Positions 16,241-25,385 of a stretch of DNA of 64,000 bases are shown in pieces. The stretch comes from an uncultured Anaerolineae bacterium. Lineage in GTDB: Bacteria; Chloroflexota; Anaerolineae; Promineifilales; Promineifilaceae. Under the pieces are notes generated by a model. The model searched no databases and was not told the DNA's origin. It was given only the letters and a program-made list of their open reading frames with translations. The stretch spans positions 1 through 64,000 of the forward strand of contig CAJQMR010000037.1 in assembly GCA_905479495.1 (NCBI GenBank), in the 5' to 3' direction. Position 1 is the first letter of the stretch. The number at the start of each line of letters is the position of its first letter. Made by a program: the position numbers and the translations under genes.

Positions 16241-16343
16241 TTGCCACAGAGTTCACAGAGGGGAAAGAGAATAGATCCGCAGCTTAAGCCCCAAACCGCT
16301 TGTGCCTAAATCTCAAAATTCTCTGTGTTCTCTGTGGCTAATT
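16241..16343. repeat. family A palindrome
   Basis: TTGCCACAGAGTTCACAGAG and TTCTCTGTGTTCTCTGTGGC frame about 50 bases between the aceK stop and the T-box. It may terminate aceK transcription on the minus strand. Confidence 0.65.
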
Positions 16344-16357
16344 TTACGGCGTGGGGG

Positions 16358-18115
16358 TTAGCTGTCAAGGATGTCGGATGGTTGGGGTAGGCGGTAGATG
16401 TCGCGATACGGCCGTATCGTAATAATCTCGCCTGCCTCAAGACGCTGCTGGGTTTCCTGCCAAAAATCAACTTCCAGTAAATCGCCGTGGTGCTCTAAAA
16501 ATGTTTTTTTCACGCTGCGGGGCAGCCCCATGAAGCGCAAGAATTCTTCTGGGAACACATCTTTTTCACCGATGTGGAACCACGGTTCGGCGGCCAACTC
16601 GTCCTCGTAGGTTTGGGCCTGGGGAAATTTGCGGAAGTTACAGTCGGTTAACGGCCGTAATTCATCATAATCGTAAAAAACCACGCGCTCATGCCGCGTC
16701 ACGCCAAAATTTTTCAGCAGCATGTCCCCGGCAAAAATGTTGGTGACGGCCAAATCCTTAATCACCTGGCCATAATCAATAATGACCCGGTTGGCGGCAT
16801 CTTCATCTGCTTCTTGCAGGAAAATGTCCAGGGGCACCACCTGGCGCTCGACGTAGGCGTGGCTTACCACGACGGTTTCTTCTTCCAGTCTTACCGTATT
16901 GGCTGCCACCTCCAGCAGCTCTTGCAGCAGTTCGTCGGTAAAGCGCCCGCGCTTAAACTGCAAAAACTCAAACGATTGGGCATCGATCAGCCGCCCGGCC
17001 CGGTCGTGGCGGAACACCATTTCGTAATTGCTGATGACATCCTGGCGCGTGGTTTTTTTGGGGTAGGCAAAATGGTCTTTGATCAGCTTAAACACCATAT
17101 CATAATCGGGCAGGCTGAAAACGATCATCACCATGCCGCGCTGGCCAGGGGCAATGGCAAACTGGGTTTCGGACTGCTTGAGATGGTTCAATAAATCGCG
17201 GTATAGTTCCGTTTTGCCGTGTTTGTTGTAGCCCAGCGAAATGTAAATTTCGGCGATGCGTTTGCGGGGGATGATGGAATGTATAAATTGGACGAGGTCA
17301 GACGGCCGTTCCACCATCACGTGAAAATAGGCCCGGGCAAAGCTAAACAAAATGCTCACGCTGCTTTCGTCTAGCAGCACGGCATCAACAAACACCCCGA
17401 CCGCCCCTTGCAGCAGCACCAGCGCCAGCGGCACCAACCCGCGCGGCGTGTAGATACGGCCGATCAGATACGCGCCTTTACCCCGGAAAAAGAGCGAATT
17501 CACCACGTCAATACGGGAAAACGTCGTCTGTTCTTTGGCCAAAAAGCATTGCAGCCGGTCGGTAATTTGGCACCTGTCCTCTTCAAAATTGGCAAAGGGG
17601 ACGGTTAAGCCGCAGTCCAGCAAGAGCTGCTGCACCGTTTCCCCCAAATCCGTGGGATAGTAAGTGGTGTACAGCAGTTTCGGATCGGTCAGCGGCGGCA
17701 GGTCAAAATCGGGATCGACAAACTCAAGGCGCGGATCAACGCCCACGGTGGTAAAGATGCGCCGGGTGATGGAGTTGAAAAACGTTTCGGCCAGCTCCCA
17801 ATCGCTGTTTTCGGCGATGAGGCCCGAATAAACGGCTTTCATGCTGGCCCAGACCATCTTGCGGGTCAGCCGCTCGCCCAGCAGTTCCCGAACGGCGATG
17901 ACCACGCCGTCTACAATGTGCCGGTACAGGTTTAGCCGGGCCAGGGCGTCGGCGCGTTGGCCATGCCAATCTTTGGCTTCGAATCGGGTTTGGGCCTGGC
18001 AGGTAATCTCGTGGAAGCGACGGCCGTATCGCACAAAACCGTCATAAATTTGTCGGGCAGCCACATTGGCCAGGCGGCTGTCGGTTAAGCGGGGGGCGGG
18101 TGGATTGGGCGGCAT
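16358..18115 (-). CDS. aceK: isocitrate dehydrogenase kinase/phosphatase
   Basis: 585 residues from ATG 18115 (the frame extends 12 codons to a TTG). It matches AceK along its length: N-terminal regulatory helices (IYDGFVRYGRRFHEIT), then the kinase-like region with SLGYNKHGKTELYRDL, the glycine-rich ATP loop APGQRGMVMIVF, the catalytic loop GDMLLKNFGVT with its Asp, and VVFYDYDE (metal-binding DxD-type). AceK phosphorylates and dephosphorylates isocitrate dehydrogenase, switching carbon between the TCA cycle and the glyoxylate bypass. Presence in a probable Chloroflexota genome is unusual because AceK is mainly proteobacterial. It is placed after livM with no ICL or malate synthase gene visible. 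Confidence 0.92.
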   Translation of the reverse strand: MPPNPPAPRLTDSRLANVAARQIYDGFVRYGRRFHEITCQAQTRFEAKDWHGQRADALARLNLYRHIVDGVVIAVRELLGERLTRKMVWASMKAVYSGLIAENSDWELAETFFNSITRRIFTTVGVDPRLEFVDPDFDLPPLTDPKLLYTTYYPTDLGETVQQLLLDCGLTVPFANFEEDRCQITDRLQCFLAKEQTTFSRIDVVNSLFFRGKGAYLIGRIYTPRGLVPLALVLLQGAVGVFVDAVLLDESSVSILFSFARAYFHVMVERPSDLVQFIHSIIPRKRIAEIYISLGYNKHGKTELYRDLLNHLKQSETQFAIAPGQRGMVMIVFSLPDYDMVFKLIKDHFAYPKKTTRQDVISNYEMVFRHDRAGRLIDAQSFEFLQFKRGRFTDELLQELLEVAANTVRLEEETVVVSHAYVERQVVPLDIFLQEADEDAANRVIIDYGQVIKDLAVTNIFAGDMLLKNFGVTRHERVVFYDYDELRPLTDCNFRKFPQAQTYEDELAAEPWFHIGEKDVFPEEFLRFMGLPRSVKKTFLEHHGDLLEVDFWQETQQRLEAGEIITIRPYRDIYRLPQPSDILDS

Positions 18116-18170
18116 GAGGGGATTGTAAAAGCAACTTGGGCTGGGAGACAAGTGCCAAAAATCATAAAGA

Positions 18171-18231
18171 GGGAGACTGGAGATTAGGAGAAATGTTCAA
18201 TCTCCAATCTCTAATCTCCAGTCTCTTTTTG
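18171..18231. repeat. family B palindrome at the livM stop
   Basis: GGGAGACTGGAGATTAG and the reverse AATCTCCAATCTCTAATCTC flank a short loop. The right arm encodes the last residues ETGD and the TAG stop of livM (18211-18213). Sister copy at 2320-2376. Confidence 0.7.
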
Positions 18232-19308
18232 TGAAAGTCCAAATAGTTTCTTCAGCCGCTCCCACCCCTTAGCAATGTCCAAGCTGCGCAGCCGCCAGGT
18301 GCCCACAATGCCGTAAGGCAAAAAGAGGACGATGGCCACGTAGACCGCGCCGAGCAAGAAATTGGCGGCATTGCCAAACCAGCGGTCTAAAAAGAATTCC
18401 AACAATCGGAAAACGGCCGCACCAATCAAAGCGCCGCTCAAGGTGCCCACCCCGCCAATCAAAATGATCAGCAGCGCGGCTACGGTCCAACCCAGCCCGG
18501 CCACGTTGGGGCTGACAATCGGTTGATGAATGGTGTGGAAAAATCCGGCAAGAACGGCCGTTAACGAAGCCACAATCAACGCCACCAGCTTAAACAAGAA
18601 AGTGTTGTAGCCCAGCATCAGCGCCCGGTCTTCATTTTCACGGATAGCCACGCAAACCCGTCCTGTGGGTGAATCAACAAAGCGGCGGTAGATGAGGAAA
18701 ACCACAAACGTCGTCAACAGCGTGAGCAAATACAGGTGGAAGCGGGCCGTGTTGCTGTTGAGCCACTCCGGCGCGATGACGCCCTGCAAGCCAACATCAG
18801 CGCCCGTCCACTCCGTCATCTCAGTAGACTGCACCACAATCTGAAACACCGAGGCCAATCCCAAAGTCACCAAGGCAAACGTGATGCCTTTCACTCGGGG
18901 CAGCACCACGCCGAAGAGCAGCGCCTGTACCACGCCAACCACAATCAGCCCCAGCAATGTTTGCCCCACGCCCCACCCAAAGTTTTTGAAGGCGATGCCC
19001 GTAAAGTAAGCGCCTGAAGCAAAAAACATGGCGTGCCCAAACGACAGCAGCCCCGTCACACCCAATATTAAATCATAGCTCAGGGCGTAGATCGCCAGAA
19101 TAAAAACTTCGATGAGTAGCCCCTGCATAAATTTGGCGTTGCCAGATTCGTTGGCCAGTACATCCCCAAACGATTGCCCTTCCACCAGGCTTAACAAAAA
19201 GGGAAAAGCGATGAGCAGCAGCAGCAGGCCCAACAATCCTCGATTGTCTAGAAACCAGCTGGCTAAATTTGTCTTTTCAGTTGTGCGGTTTGCTACAGTC
19301 GATTGCAT
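18211..19308 (-). CDS. livM: branched-chain amino acid-type ABC permease LivM
   Basis: 365 residues, about 8-9 TM helices. The LivM signature region LILGVTGLLSFGHAMFFASGAY is near residues 82-103. The permease-ATPase coupling motif ENEDRALMLGYNTFLFKL is near 238-255. This is the second inner-membrane subunit of a HAAT-type importer (amino acids, amides or organic acids such as benzoates). The natural C-terminus probably ended near LKKLFGLS; the KETGD tail comes from repeat family B. A strong hairpin at 19333-19365 separates it from livH. Confidence 0.9.
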   Translation of the reverse strand: MQSTVANRTTEKTNLASWFLDNRGLLGLLLLLIAFPFLLSLVEGQSFGDVLANESGNAKFMQGLLIEVFILAIYALSYDLILGVTGLLSFGHAMFFASGAYFTGIAFKNFGWGVGQTLLGLIVVGVVQALLFGVVLPRVKGITFALVTLGLASVFQIVVQSTEMTEWTGADVGLQGVIAPEWLNSNTARFHLYLLTLLTTFVVFLIYRRFVDSPTGRVCVAIRENEDRALMLGYNTFLFKLVALIVASLTAVLAGFFHTIHQPIVSPNVAGLGWTVAALLIILIGGVGTLSGALIGAAVFRLLEFFLDRWFGNAANFLLGAVYVAIVLFLPYGIVGTWRLRSLDIAKGWERLKKLFGLSQKETGD

Positions 19309-19332
19309 TCAAATTCTCCGCGATAACAATTC

Positions 19333-19365
19333 AGATTGGTCCATTCTGCCAGAATGGACCAATCT
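19333..19365. terminator. intercistronic hairpin livH-livM
   Basis: AGATTGGTCCATTCT-GCC-AGAATGGACCAATCT: perfect 15-bp stem with 3-base loop, 5 bases after livH and 25 before livM. No T-run follows, so RNA stabilisation or partial termination is possible. Confidence 0.65.
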
Positions 19366-19369
19366 AGCT

Positions 19370-20929
19370 TTACTCATTCCGCCCAAACAGCCCCTGCGGC
19401 AAAATGAGCAAAATAATCACCATCAACAGCACAGTGGAGGCGGGCACCAGCGGGGGCGATGGTTTAAACGGTTCGGCCAGAAAGGGCAGGTTGATGCCAA
19501 TCTGACCGTATTTGATGATAAATTGTTGCAACAGCCCCACCAAAATGGCTCCGGCGGCGGCTCCAGGAAAGCTGGTCAGGCCGCCAATCGCCAGGGCAAT
19601 AAGTGCCAGCAGCAGCAGGCGCGTGCCCATATCAGTAGACAGCCCAATGGAGGGGGCTGCCAGAACCCCGCCCAATGTGGCCAGGGCAACGCCGAGAGCA
19701 AACACAAAGGTGAACACCTGGCGCACGTTGATGCCCAACGCTTCCACCATTTCGCTGTCTTGCACCCCGGCGCGAATAATCATGCCAATGCGGGTGCGTT
19801 GCAAAATCAGCCAGACCAGCAACAGTACCACCAGGCCCACCAGGATGATGAACACTTCGTTGTAGGTACGAATACGGCCGTTAAACAAAAGGATCGTCGA
19901 GCATTGGTTAGCAATTAGATCGCCAAAATTGGTGGCCGGGCAGCCGTCACCCGTACCGTTAAACAGGGCGGCCTTGGGCATGGTAAATTCGGGTCGCCCC
20001 CAAACGGCGCGCACCACTTCAATAACGATGAAGCTTAGCCCCAGGGTGATCATGAGCTGGTAGATGGGACGGTCGTATAACGGCCGTATCAAGGCCACCT
20101 CAATTAGTCCCCCAATGACAAAACCCAGCCCGGTGGCTACGCCCATTGCCACAAAAAAGCGCGCCGTCGTGCTCATCTCCAGCAAAAAGTTGGTGATATT
20201 AGAGTTGATAAAAAAGGTCACCAGCCCTAGCGTCAGCAAAATAGCAGCGCTGATAAACGGACCGCGCCCGATATGGCTGCTCAGTTTGCCAGCTTGCTGC
20301 CGCAGCCCAAATCCAGCAATGGCCAGGGCCAGCAGCGCGCCGCCCAGCAGCGTGCCCAGTAAGCCCAGCGGCCAGCCCGCAGGGGGTGGCATCGTTGTGA
20401 GCAGTAAATTATCCTGGCTCAGCGCCAGCGAGTAGGTGATAGGGCTTTCGGCATACACTTCCGGGTTCCATATCGCCAGGGGAAAGCGGGCATAGGCAAT
20501 CCAGAGGAACCCTGCGCCTAAAATGAGGGCCAGCCAGGGCAAAATGCGGCTGTCTTTCAGCAGGCTCGGCATCTTTTGTAACCAGACGCGCCACGCTGGC
20601 AGCAGCACAAAGCCAACGGCCGTTAACAGCAGTGGCGATAACAAATCCACAAACGTATCGGGGCGGACAAACACGGTCCAACCGACATAGGCACCCACCA
20701 TGAACATCTCGCCGTGCGCCAGATTGAGCACATCCATCAGCCCCAAAATCAGCGACAAGCCTGCCGCGACCAGGAAGGTAATCATGCCCACGCTCAGCCC
20801 CCGCAAAATGGTGATCAGCCAATCATCGGTTTCCATGCCTTGAACGGCCGTAAAAAACAAAAATGCCAACACCGCCAGCGTAATAAACCGCGTTCTATTC
20901 GCCTTCAATATCCCCAGTGCATTTGCCAT
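19370..20929 (-). CDS. livH: LivH-type ABC permease with large internal insertion
   Basis: 519 residues, against about 290-300 for usual LivH. The normal LivH start is present (GLSVGMITFLVAAGLSLILG, then DVLNLAHGEMFMVGAY around 65-80). The rest of the LivH core resumes near LIRPLYDRPIYQLMITLGLS (about 285) and includes the coupling motif GVQDSEMVEALGINV. Between them, roughly residues 95-275, is an extra block of hydrophobic helices with a soluble loop (YARFPLAIWNPEVYAESP). Another small insertion (about 325-345) contains two Cys. The protein is a plausible inner-membrane importer subunit; the insertion's role is unknown. Confidence 0.85.
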   Translation of the reverse strand: MANALGILKANRTRFITLAVLAFLFFTAVQGMETDDWLITILRGLSVGMITFLVAAGLSLILGLMDVLNLAHGEMFMVGAYVGWTVFVRPDTFVDLLSPLLLTAVGFVLLPAWRVWLQKMPSLLKDSRILPWLALILGAGFLWIAYARFPLAIWNPEVYAESPITYSLALSQDNLLLTTMPPPAGWPLGLLGTLLGGALLALAIAGFGLRQQAGKLSSHIGRGPFISAAILLTLGLVTFFINSNITNFLLEMSTTARFFVAMGVATGLGFVIGGLIEVALIRPLYDRPIYQLMITLGLSFIVIEVVRAVWGRPEFTMPKAALFNGTGDGCPATNFGDLIANQCSTILLFNGRIRTYNEVFIILVGLVVLLLVWLILQRTRIGMIIRAGVQDSEMVEALGINVRQVFTFVFALGVALATLGGVLAAPSIGLSTDMGTRLLLLALIALAIGGLTSFPGAAAGAILVGLLQQFIIKYGQIGINLPFLAEPFKPSPPLVPASTVLLMVIILLILPQGLFGRNE

Positions 20930-20943
20930 AATTTCTCCGAATT

Positions 20944-21017
20944 TCCGTAATCGGTTATCCGTAAACGGTAATCGGTGAGTTGCTTACCGATTACCGACCA
21001 CCGACTACTGATCACCG
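20944..21017. repeat. dispersed CGATTACCG-type palindrome (family C)
   Basis: CCGTAATCGGTTATCCGTAA ... GGTAATCGG, answered by TTACCGATTACCGACCACCG. It sits between livF and livH. Relatives at 22490-22557 and 30853-30928. Confidence 0.65.
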
Positions 21018-21722
21018 CTATGCTGCCCCCAAATACCGCTGAATCGTTGCCTTATCTTTTACCAAATCGGCCATACGGCCGTGCTTCACCGACTGGCCTT
21101 CCTCAATAATCACGTACCGCTCCGCCAACTTGCTGGCGACCACAAAGTTTTGCTCTACCAGCAGCACCGTTGATTTTGCGGCAAGCTGTTGGATGGCCGC
21201 CATCATTTGCTCAATAATGACCGGGGCTAACCCTTCGCTTGGTTCATCAATCAGCAGTAGTTCATTGTCTGGTACCAGGGCGCGGGCCACAGCCAGCATC
21301 TGTTGCTGTCCCCCCGATAGATTGGTACCTGACAGCTTAATCAGCCGCTTTAAGTCCGGGAACAGCTCGAAAATGAACTGCTCTTTGCGTTCAAAATCAC
21401 CCTTTTGCCGCTCCGCGATGCGCAAATTTTCTAGCACACTCAAATCGCGAAAAATAGCGCGATGCTCTGGCACAAAGCCAATGCCCATGGCCGCAATATC
21501 AAAGCTGCGCCGACCCTGAATCGCTTCTTCCTTGTATAAAACGGACCCTTCACGCGGCGGGGTGAGGCCCAAAATAGATTTCAACGTCGTGGTTTTGCCC
21601 GCGCCATTACGCCCCAACAGCGCCGTAATGCTGCCCTTTGGCACCGACAGCGACACGCCCTCCAAAATATGGAATTGGCCAATAAAGGTGTGGATGTTCG
21701 AGACTTCAAGCAGATTCTTCAT
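21018..21722 (-). CDS. livF: branched-chain amino acid-type ABC ATPase LivF
   Basis: 234 residues. Walker A GRNGAGKTT (about 36-44), LSGGQQQMLAVARAL signature (about 137), Walker B LLLIDEPSEGLAP, H-loop LVEQN. LivF-type length and the C-terminal YVIIEEGQSVKHG are typical. It overlaps the end of livG by 17 bases, so the two ATPases are translationally coupled. It drives the importer with LivH/LivM. Confidence 0.94.
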   Translation of the reverse strand: MKNLLEVSNIHTFIGQFHILEGVSLSVPKGSITALLGRNGAGKTTTLKSILGLTPPREGSVLYKEEAIQGRRSFDIAAMGIGFVPEHRAIFRDLSVLENLRIAERQKGDFERKEQFIFELFPDLKRLIKLSGTNLSGGQQQMLAVARALVPDNELLLIDEPSEGLAPVIIEQMMAAIQQLAAKSTVLLVEQNFVVASKLAERYVIIEEGQSVKHGRMADLVKDKATIQRYLGAA

Positions 21723-22476
21723 AAAGATGACCCAAATACGCTGTTTGTACCGTTTCGTTGGCCGAAATTTCGTCAGGTGTGCCTTCAGCCAGCACGCTGC
21801 CGTGATGCATCACCGTAATCTTGTCCGAGACGCTCATCACCACGTTCATGTTGTGCTCAACCAGCATAACCGTTTTGTGTCCCGCTTCCTGGATTTTCTG
21901 GATGAGCGCCATTAATTCCGGCACCTGCTCAGAAGCCATGCCAGCCGTTGGTTCGTCCAGTAGCAAGATTTCCGGGTCTGGTGCCAAAATCATACCCAGC
22001 TCCAACTTGCGCTGGGCCCCATGGGGCAAGGTTCGCGCTGGCAGCAGGGCTTCATTCAGTAGACCAACCTGCTCAAGCACCGCCCAGGCCCTTTCTTCAT
22101 ATTTCGTGAAAGCGCGATGAGAACGAAACAGTCGGAAATTGTCTCGTCCCAGCGCTTGGGCTGCCAAACGAATATTTTCTAACACTGTCAGGTTGGGGAA
22201 AATATTAGTGATCTGAAAAGAACGGCCGATTCCCAGATGAGCCGTTTTGTACAAAGGTAAATTTGTAATCTCTTTGCCCCTCAACAACACTCGTCCACTG
22301 GTGGGCGGAATATTGCCACTGAGCAAATTAAAAAACGTTGTTTTACCCGCGCCATTCGGCCCGATGATGGAGTGCAGCGAGCCAGCCTGCACTTGCAGGC
22401 TAACATCTTCTACCGCCACCAATGCGCCAAATTCCCGGCGCAGGTTTTGTGTCTCCAGAATGATGGAATCGGCCAT
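21706..22476 (-). CDS. livG: branched-chain amino acid-type ABC ATPase LivG
   Basis: 256 residues. Walker A GPNGAGKTTFF (about 38-48), the LivG-typical TSGRVLLRGKEITNLPLY, IGRSFQITNIFPNLTVLEN, Walker B ILLLDEPTAGMA, H-loop LVEHNMNVVM. The canonical LSGGQ is replaced by LPHGAQRKLELGMIL at the signature position, a variant common in LivG proteins. Upstream is the substrate-binding lipoprotein, separated by a family C repeat. Confidence 0.94.
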   Translation of the reverse strand: MADSIILETQNLRREFGALVAVEDVSLQVQAGSLHSIIGPNGAGKTTFFNLLSGNIPPTSGRVLLRGKEITNLPLYKTAHLGIGRSFQITNIFPNLTVLENIRLAAQALGRDNFRLFRSHRAFTKYEERAWAVLEQVGLLNEALLPARTLPHGAQRKLELGMILAPDPEILLLDEPTAGMASEQVPELMALIQKIQEAGHKTVMLVEHNMNVVMSVSDKITVMHHGSVLAEGTPDEISANETVQTAYLGHLYEESA

Positions 22477-22489
22477 TTTTGCTCCGTTT

Positions 22490-22557
22490 TCAGTAACCAG
22501 TGGTCAGTAATCAGTATTCAGTTACTGATTACCGACCTACCGATTACCGATTACTGT
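22490..22557. repeat. family C palindrome
   Basis: CAGTAACCAGTGGTCAGTAA and CCGATTACCGATTACTG arms between livG and the substrate-binding protein gene. May lower downstream transporter mRNA relative to the binding protein. Confidence 0.6.
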
Positions 22558-22558
22558 T

Positions 22559-24082
22559 TTACTCGCCGCTCAGGCTGCCAACTGGCAAATCACCACAGCG
22601 GTCAACCAACCCTTCTGGCAGCAGACAAGGAACGTCTGGCCGATTGGTTTCTACCAGTTCAAAGTATTTGAACTCTGGATCGTCTACGTTAAGCAACGTA
22701 ACGATGTACATATCCTGGATAGCCACATGATCTTCGGGGCGGATAGTGATGGTGCCCTTCGGTCCTTCGAACTCCATACCTTCCATGACGCCAATTAGAG
22801 CATCGGCGCTGGTGTCGCCACTGGTAGCCTTAATGGCATTTACAACCAGGATGGCGGCGTTCATGGCATCGGCGTCAAACAAGTCCGGGAACGTTTCAAA
22901 CTGAGCCTGGGTTTGTTCAACCAGCCAATCGTTGATCTCGTTGTCCGGCAGTGTGTAATGGTACAGAATACCACTGGTAGAGCCGATGGCGTTGGAGAAG
23001 AAAGCGGGCATCACGACGTTATCGACAAAGCCAGCCGCCATCGGGATTTCGTCTAGCACGCCAGAATCGGTGGCAGCTTGCAGCAGCGGCACAAACCCAC
23101 CGCCAGCCCAGGTTACGATGAGCGCTTCCGCACCGTTGTCAATGGCATCAAAGACCGGGTCCATGTAGGAGGTAAAGTCAGTGGTGTCGGCCGGGGCAAA
23201 GATGTCATCGGCTACGAAGGTGGCTCCATTCAGCGTGCAGGCGTCGCGGAAAGCGGCGGCGCTGCCCGTACCGAAGGAGTAATCGGGAGCGATTTGCACC
23301 AGATTGGTGTACTCACTGGCCAGGTATTCACACATGTTCACGGAATCCTGGTAGTTGTTCCGGCTGGTGCGGAAGGAGTATTCGTTGAAGGTAGACCCAG
23401 TCAGGTCGTTGGCCGCAGCAGGTGCCGCAATGTGAATGACTTCGTTTTCACGAGCCAGTTCTTGCAGAGTGGCAGTCGCCCCGGAGCTAACGGTACCTAC
23501 CAGGAAGTCAACGCCTTCAACCTCAATGAGTTCACGGCCAACCGTGGCGGTGGTTTCTGGATTGCTTTGATCGTCGCGCAGGTAGACCTGGATTTCGCAG
23601 CCATCGAGCATGTAGGACGTGTAGCCGTCTTCCTCAACGCCAGGGGCACCCGTGGCATATTCCATGCCGAGGGGGAAGCCGCGCAGGACATGCGCGCCGT
23701 AGATAGCCAGAGCACCGGTCACATCGGTGATGAGACCCACTTTGATGGGTTCGTCACAGGTCAGCTCGGACATAGTTTCTTCATCCATGGTGTCTTCATC
23801 CATGGGTTCCTCAGTTGGTTCTTCCATGGGTTCTTCAGTTGCCGTTACTTCTTCAACGGCCGCTTCCACGGTTGGCTGTAAGTCCTCAACGGCCGCTTCG
23901 ACGGTAGGGGCAATTTCTTCGGCAGCAGCTTGCACCGTAGGAGCCAACTCTTCAGCAGCATCCTGCACCTGCTGGGCGGCATCATTGACGGCATCTTCAG
24001 TAGCGGCATCACAAGCAGCCAGCACAAAAGAGAGCCCCAGCATAAGAATCAATAAGGTTAATAAGGTTGTTCGACGTTTCAT
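22559..24082 (-). CDS. LivK-type substrate-binding lipoprotein
   Basis: 507 residues from ATG 24082 (MKRRTTLLTLLILMLGLSF), which has GGAGG about 10 bases upstream. Lipobox VLAA-Cys near residue 24. Residues about 25-95 form a low-complexity Ala/Glu/Pro/Thr linker with repeats of the type EELAPTVQAAAEEIAPTV and then EEPMEEPTEEPMDE, probably a flexible tether through the cell envelope. The periplasmic-binding type I fold (Peripla_BP_6) follows: IKVGLITDVTGALAIYG, DGCEIQVYLRDDQSNPETTA, VDFLVGTVSSGATATLQELA, and DLVQIAPDYSFG-like segments. It captures substrate for LivFGHM. Neighbouring CoA ligases suggest a carboxylic acid substrate, but the family also binds amino acids. Confidence 0.88.
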   Translation of the reverse strand: MKRRTTLLTLLILMLGLSFVLAACDAATEDAVNDAAQQVQDAAEELAPTVQAAAEEIAPTVEAAVEDLQPTVEAAVEEVTATEEPMEEPTEEPMDEDTMDEETMSELTCDEPIKVGLITDVTGALAIYGAHVLRGFPLGMEYATGAPGVEEDGYTSYMLDGCEIQVYLRDDQSNPETTATVGRELIEVEGVDFLVGTVSSGATATLQELARENEVIHIAAPAAANDLTGSTFNEYSFRTSRNNYQDSVNMCEYLASEYTNLVQIAPDYSFGTGSAAAFRDACTLNGATFVADDIFAPADTTDFTSYMDPVFDAIDNGAEALIVTWAGGGFVPLLQAATDSGVLDEIPMAAGFVDNVVMPAFFSNAIGSTSGILYHYTLPDNEINDWLVEQTQAQFETFPDLFDADAMNAAILVVNAIKATSGDTSADALIGVMEGMEFEGPKGTITIRPEDHVAIQDMYIVTLLNVDDPEFKYFELVETNRPDVPCLLPEGLVDRCGDLPVGSLSGE

Positions 24083-24195
24083 AGGTTTCTTTCCTCCATA
24101 AAATTTACGTTTTTGGATATTGTGTTTCTTTCCCGAATCGGGATTTCCTTCTTGTTTGATCATCATCTCATAAACACCTCCGTTACAGCAAATTT

Positions 24196-24594
24196 TCAGC
24201 TTTTTTCAAGGTCTTTGACCAGTACCAGCGCTTCGCCTTTGCAGACGACAGTGCCGGTGGTGGTTACACAGGTTGTGCGCAAATTGATCAGCGCTTTTTT
24301 GGGTCGCAGGCGGATGATTTCGACAACGGCCGTTACCTCATCCCCCACATAAGCCGCATCAGGAAATTGCAGCGACTGCTTCAGCCAGTTGGTGCCTGGC
24401 CCGGGCAGCTTGGTGCCCAGCAAATCGGAAAACATGCCGCTAAGCAGTGGACCTGGCACTGTATCCTGTTTGGTTGAATCTGTCGCGCCAAAGTGCAAAG
24501 TTGTATCGCCAGAAAGAGTCCGATAGGCGGTAATATCATCTAGGGAAAAGGTGCGGCTGGTATGCGCTTTCTGGCCGACGGCAAGATGGTTCAT
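24196..24594 (-). CDS. MaoC-like hot-dog hydratase, atypical active-site motif
   Basis: 132 residues, hot-dog fold of the MaoC/PhaJ type. The usual SGD-x-NP-x-H motif is LSGDTTLHF here (about 28-36): Asp and His are kept but the NP pair is lost. The second conserved region is PGPLLSGMFSDLLGTKLPGPG. It would add water to a 2-enoyl-CoA with R stereochemistry if active. It overlaps the upstream crotonase stop by 4 bases (ATGA), so it is translationally coupled. Confidence 0.72.
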   Translation of the reverse strand: MNHLAVGQKAHTSRTFSLDDITAYRTLSGDTTLHFGATDSTKQDTVPGPLLSGMFSDLLGTKLPGPGTNWLKQSLQFPDAAYVGDEVTAVVEIIRLRPKKALINLRTTCVTTTGTVVCKGEALVLVKDLEKS

Positions 24595-25385
24595 GTCATT
24601 ACCTCCGCCTTTGGCCGCCGACGTTCCACAAAATCGCGAAAGCCGTCAATCGCTTCAGCGGTGACCATTTGCTGCACAAAATGGTCCAATTCAGCCTCCA
24701 GTCGGGCGGCAATGTCGGTGCGGTTCAGGTGCAGCAGCTGCTTGGTGTGGCGAATGCTGCCCGGCTTTTTGGCGGCGATGGCTTGGGCCACGGCCAAGGC
24801 TTCTGCCTGAATTTGGTCGGCGGCAACAATGCGATTGGCCAGACCCCAGGCAACGGCCGTTTCCGCCGCAATTGTCGCGTTCAAATACAAAACTTCTGCT
24901 GCCCGGCGTGGCCCAATCAGCAAGGGCAGCAAAACTGCCCAGCCGCCATCCGGACTGGGGCCAACCTCGCTGTAAAATGGGGCGAAGCTGGCCTGTGGAG
25001 CCAGCAACACAATGTCTGACGCCAACACAAAACCCAGTGATCCACCAGTAACGATGCCCTGAACGGCCGTAATCACCGGCACGGGCAAATCGATCAGGGC
25101 CAAAATGACCTGGTTGAGCAAGCCCACAATTTCTCGGGCGTACGGTTCCATGTCAGCGGCGTGCTGCACAAAACCCAGGGCATCGCCGCCCGTGGAAAAG
25201 GAACGGCCGTTAGCCTGCAAAACCGTCGCCCGCACCGATTCATTGGCAGCCACCTCAGCCAGCACATCCAGCATTTCTTGCAGCAACGCCGGAACCAGGC
25301 TGTTGTGCCGCTCTGGCCGGTTGAGGGTGACAACGGCCGTTGCCCCTTCATAATGCAGTAAAACAAGCCTATTTGCTTGACTCAT
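24591..25385 (-). CDS. enoyl-CoA hydratase/isomerase family protein
   Basis: 264 residues, crotonase fold. Oxyanion-hole segments ANGRSFSTGGDAL (about 59-71) and VQGIVTGGSLGFVLASDI (about 103-120). After the second, FAPFYSEVGPSPDGGW contains a Glu and an Asp at the catalytic region, more like isomerases of the PaaG/ECI group than strict hydratases. It overlaps both neighbours by 4 bases (ATGA), forming a tight MaoC-crotonase-MaoC operon. It likely acts in CoA-thioester breakdown. Confidence 0.88.
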   Translation of the reverse strand: MSQANRLVLLHYEGATAVVTLNRPERHNSLVPALLQEMLDVLAEVAANESVRATVLQANGRSFSTGGDALGFVQHAADMEPYAREIVGLLNQVILALIDLPVPVITAVQGIVTGGSLGFVLASDIVLLAPQASFAPFYSEVGPSPDGGWAVLLPLLIGPRRAAEVLYLNATIAAETAVAWGLANRIVAADQIQAEALAVAQAIAAKKPGSIRHTKQLLHLNRTDIAARLEAELDHFVQQMVTAEAIDGFRDFVERRRPKAEVMT

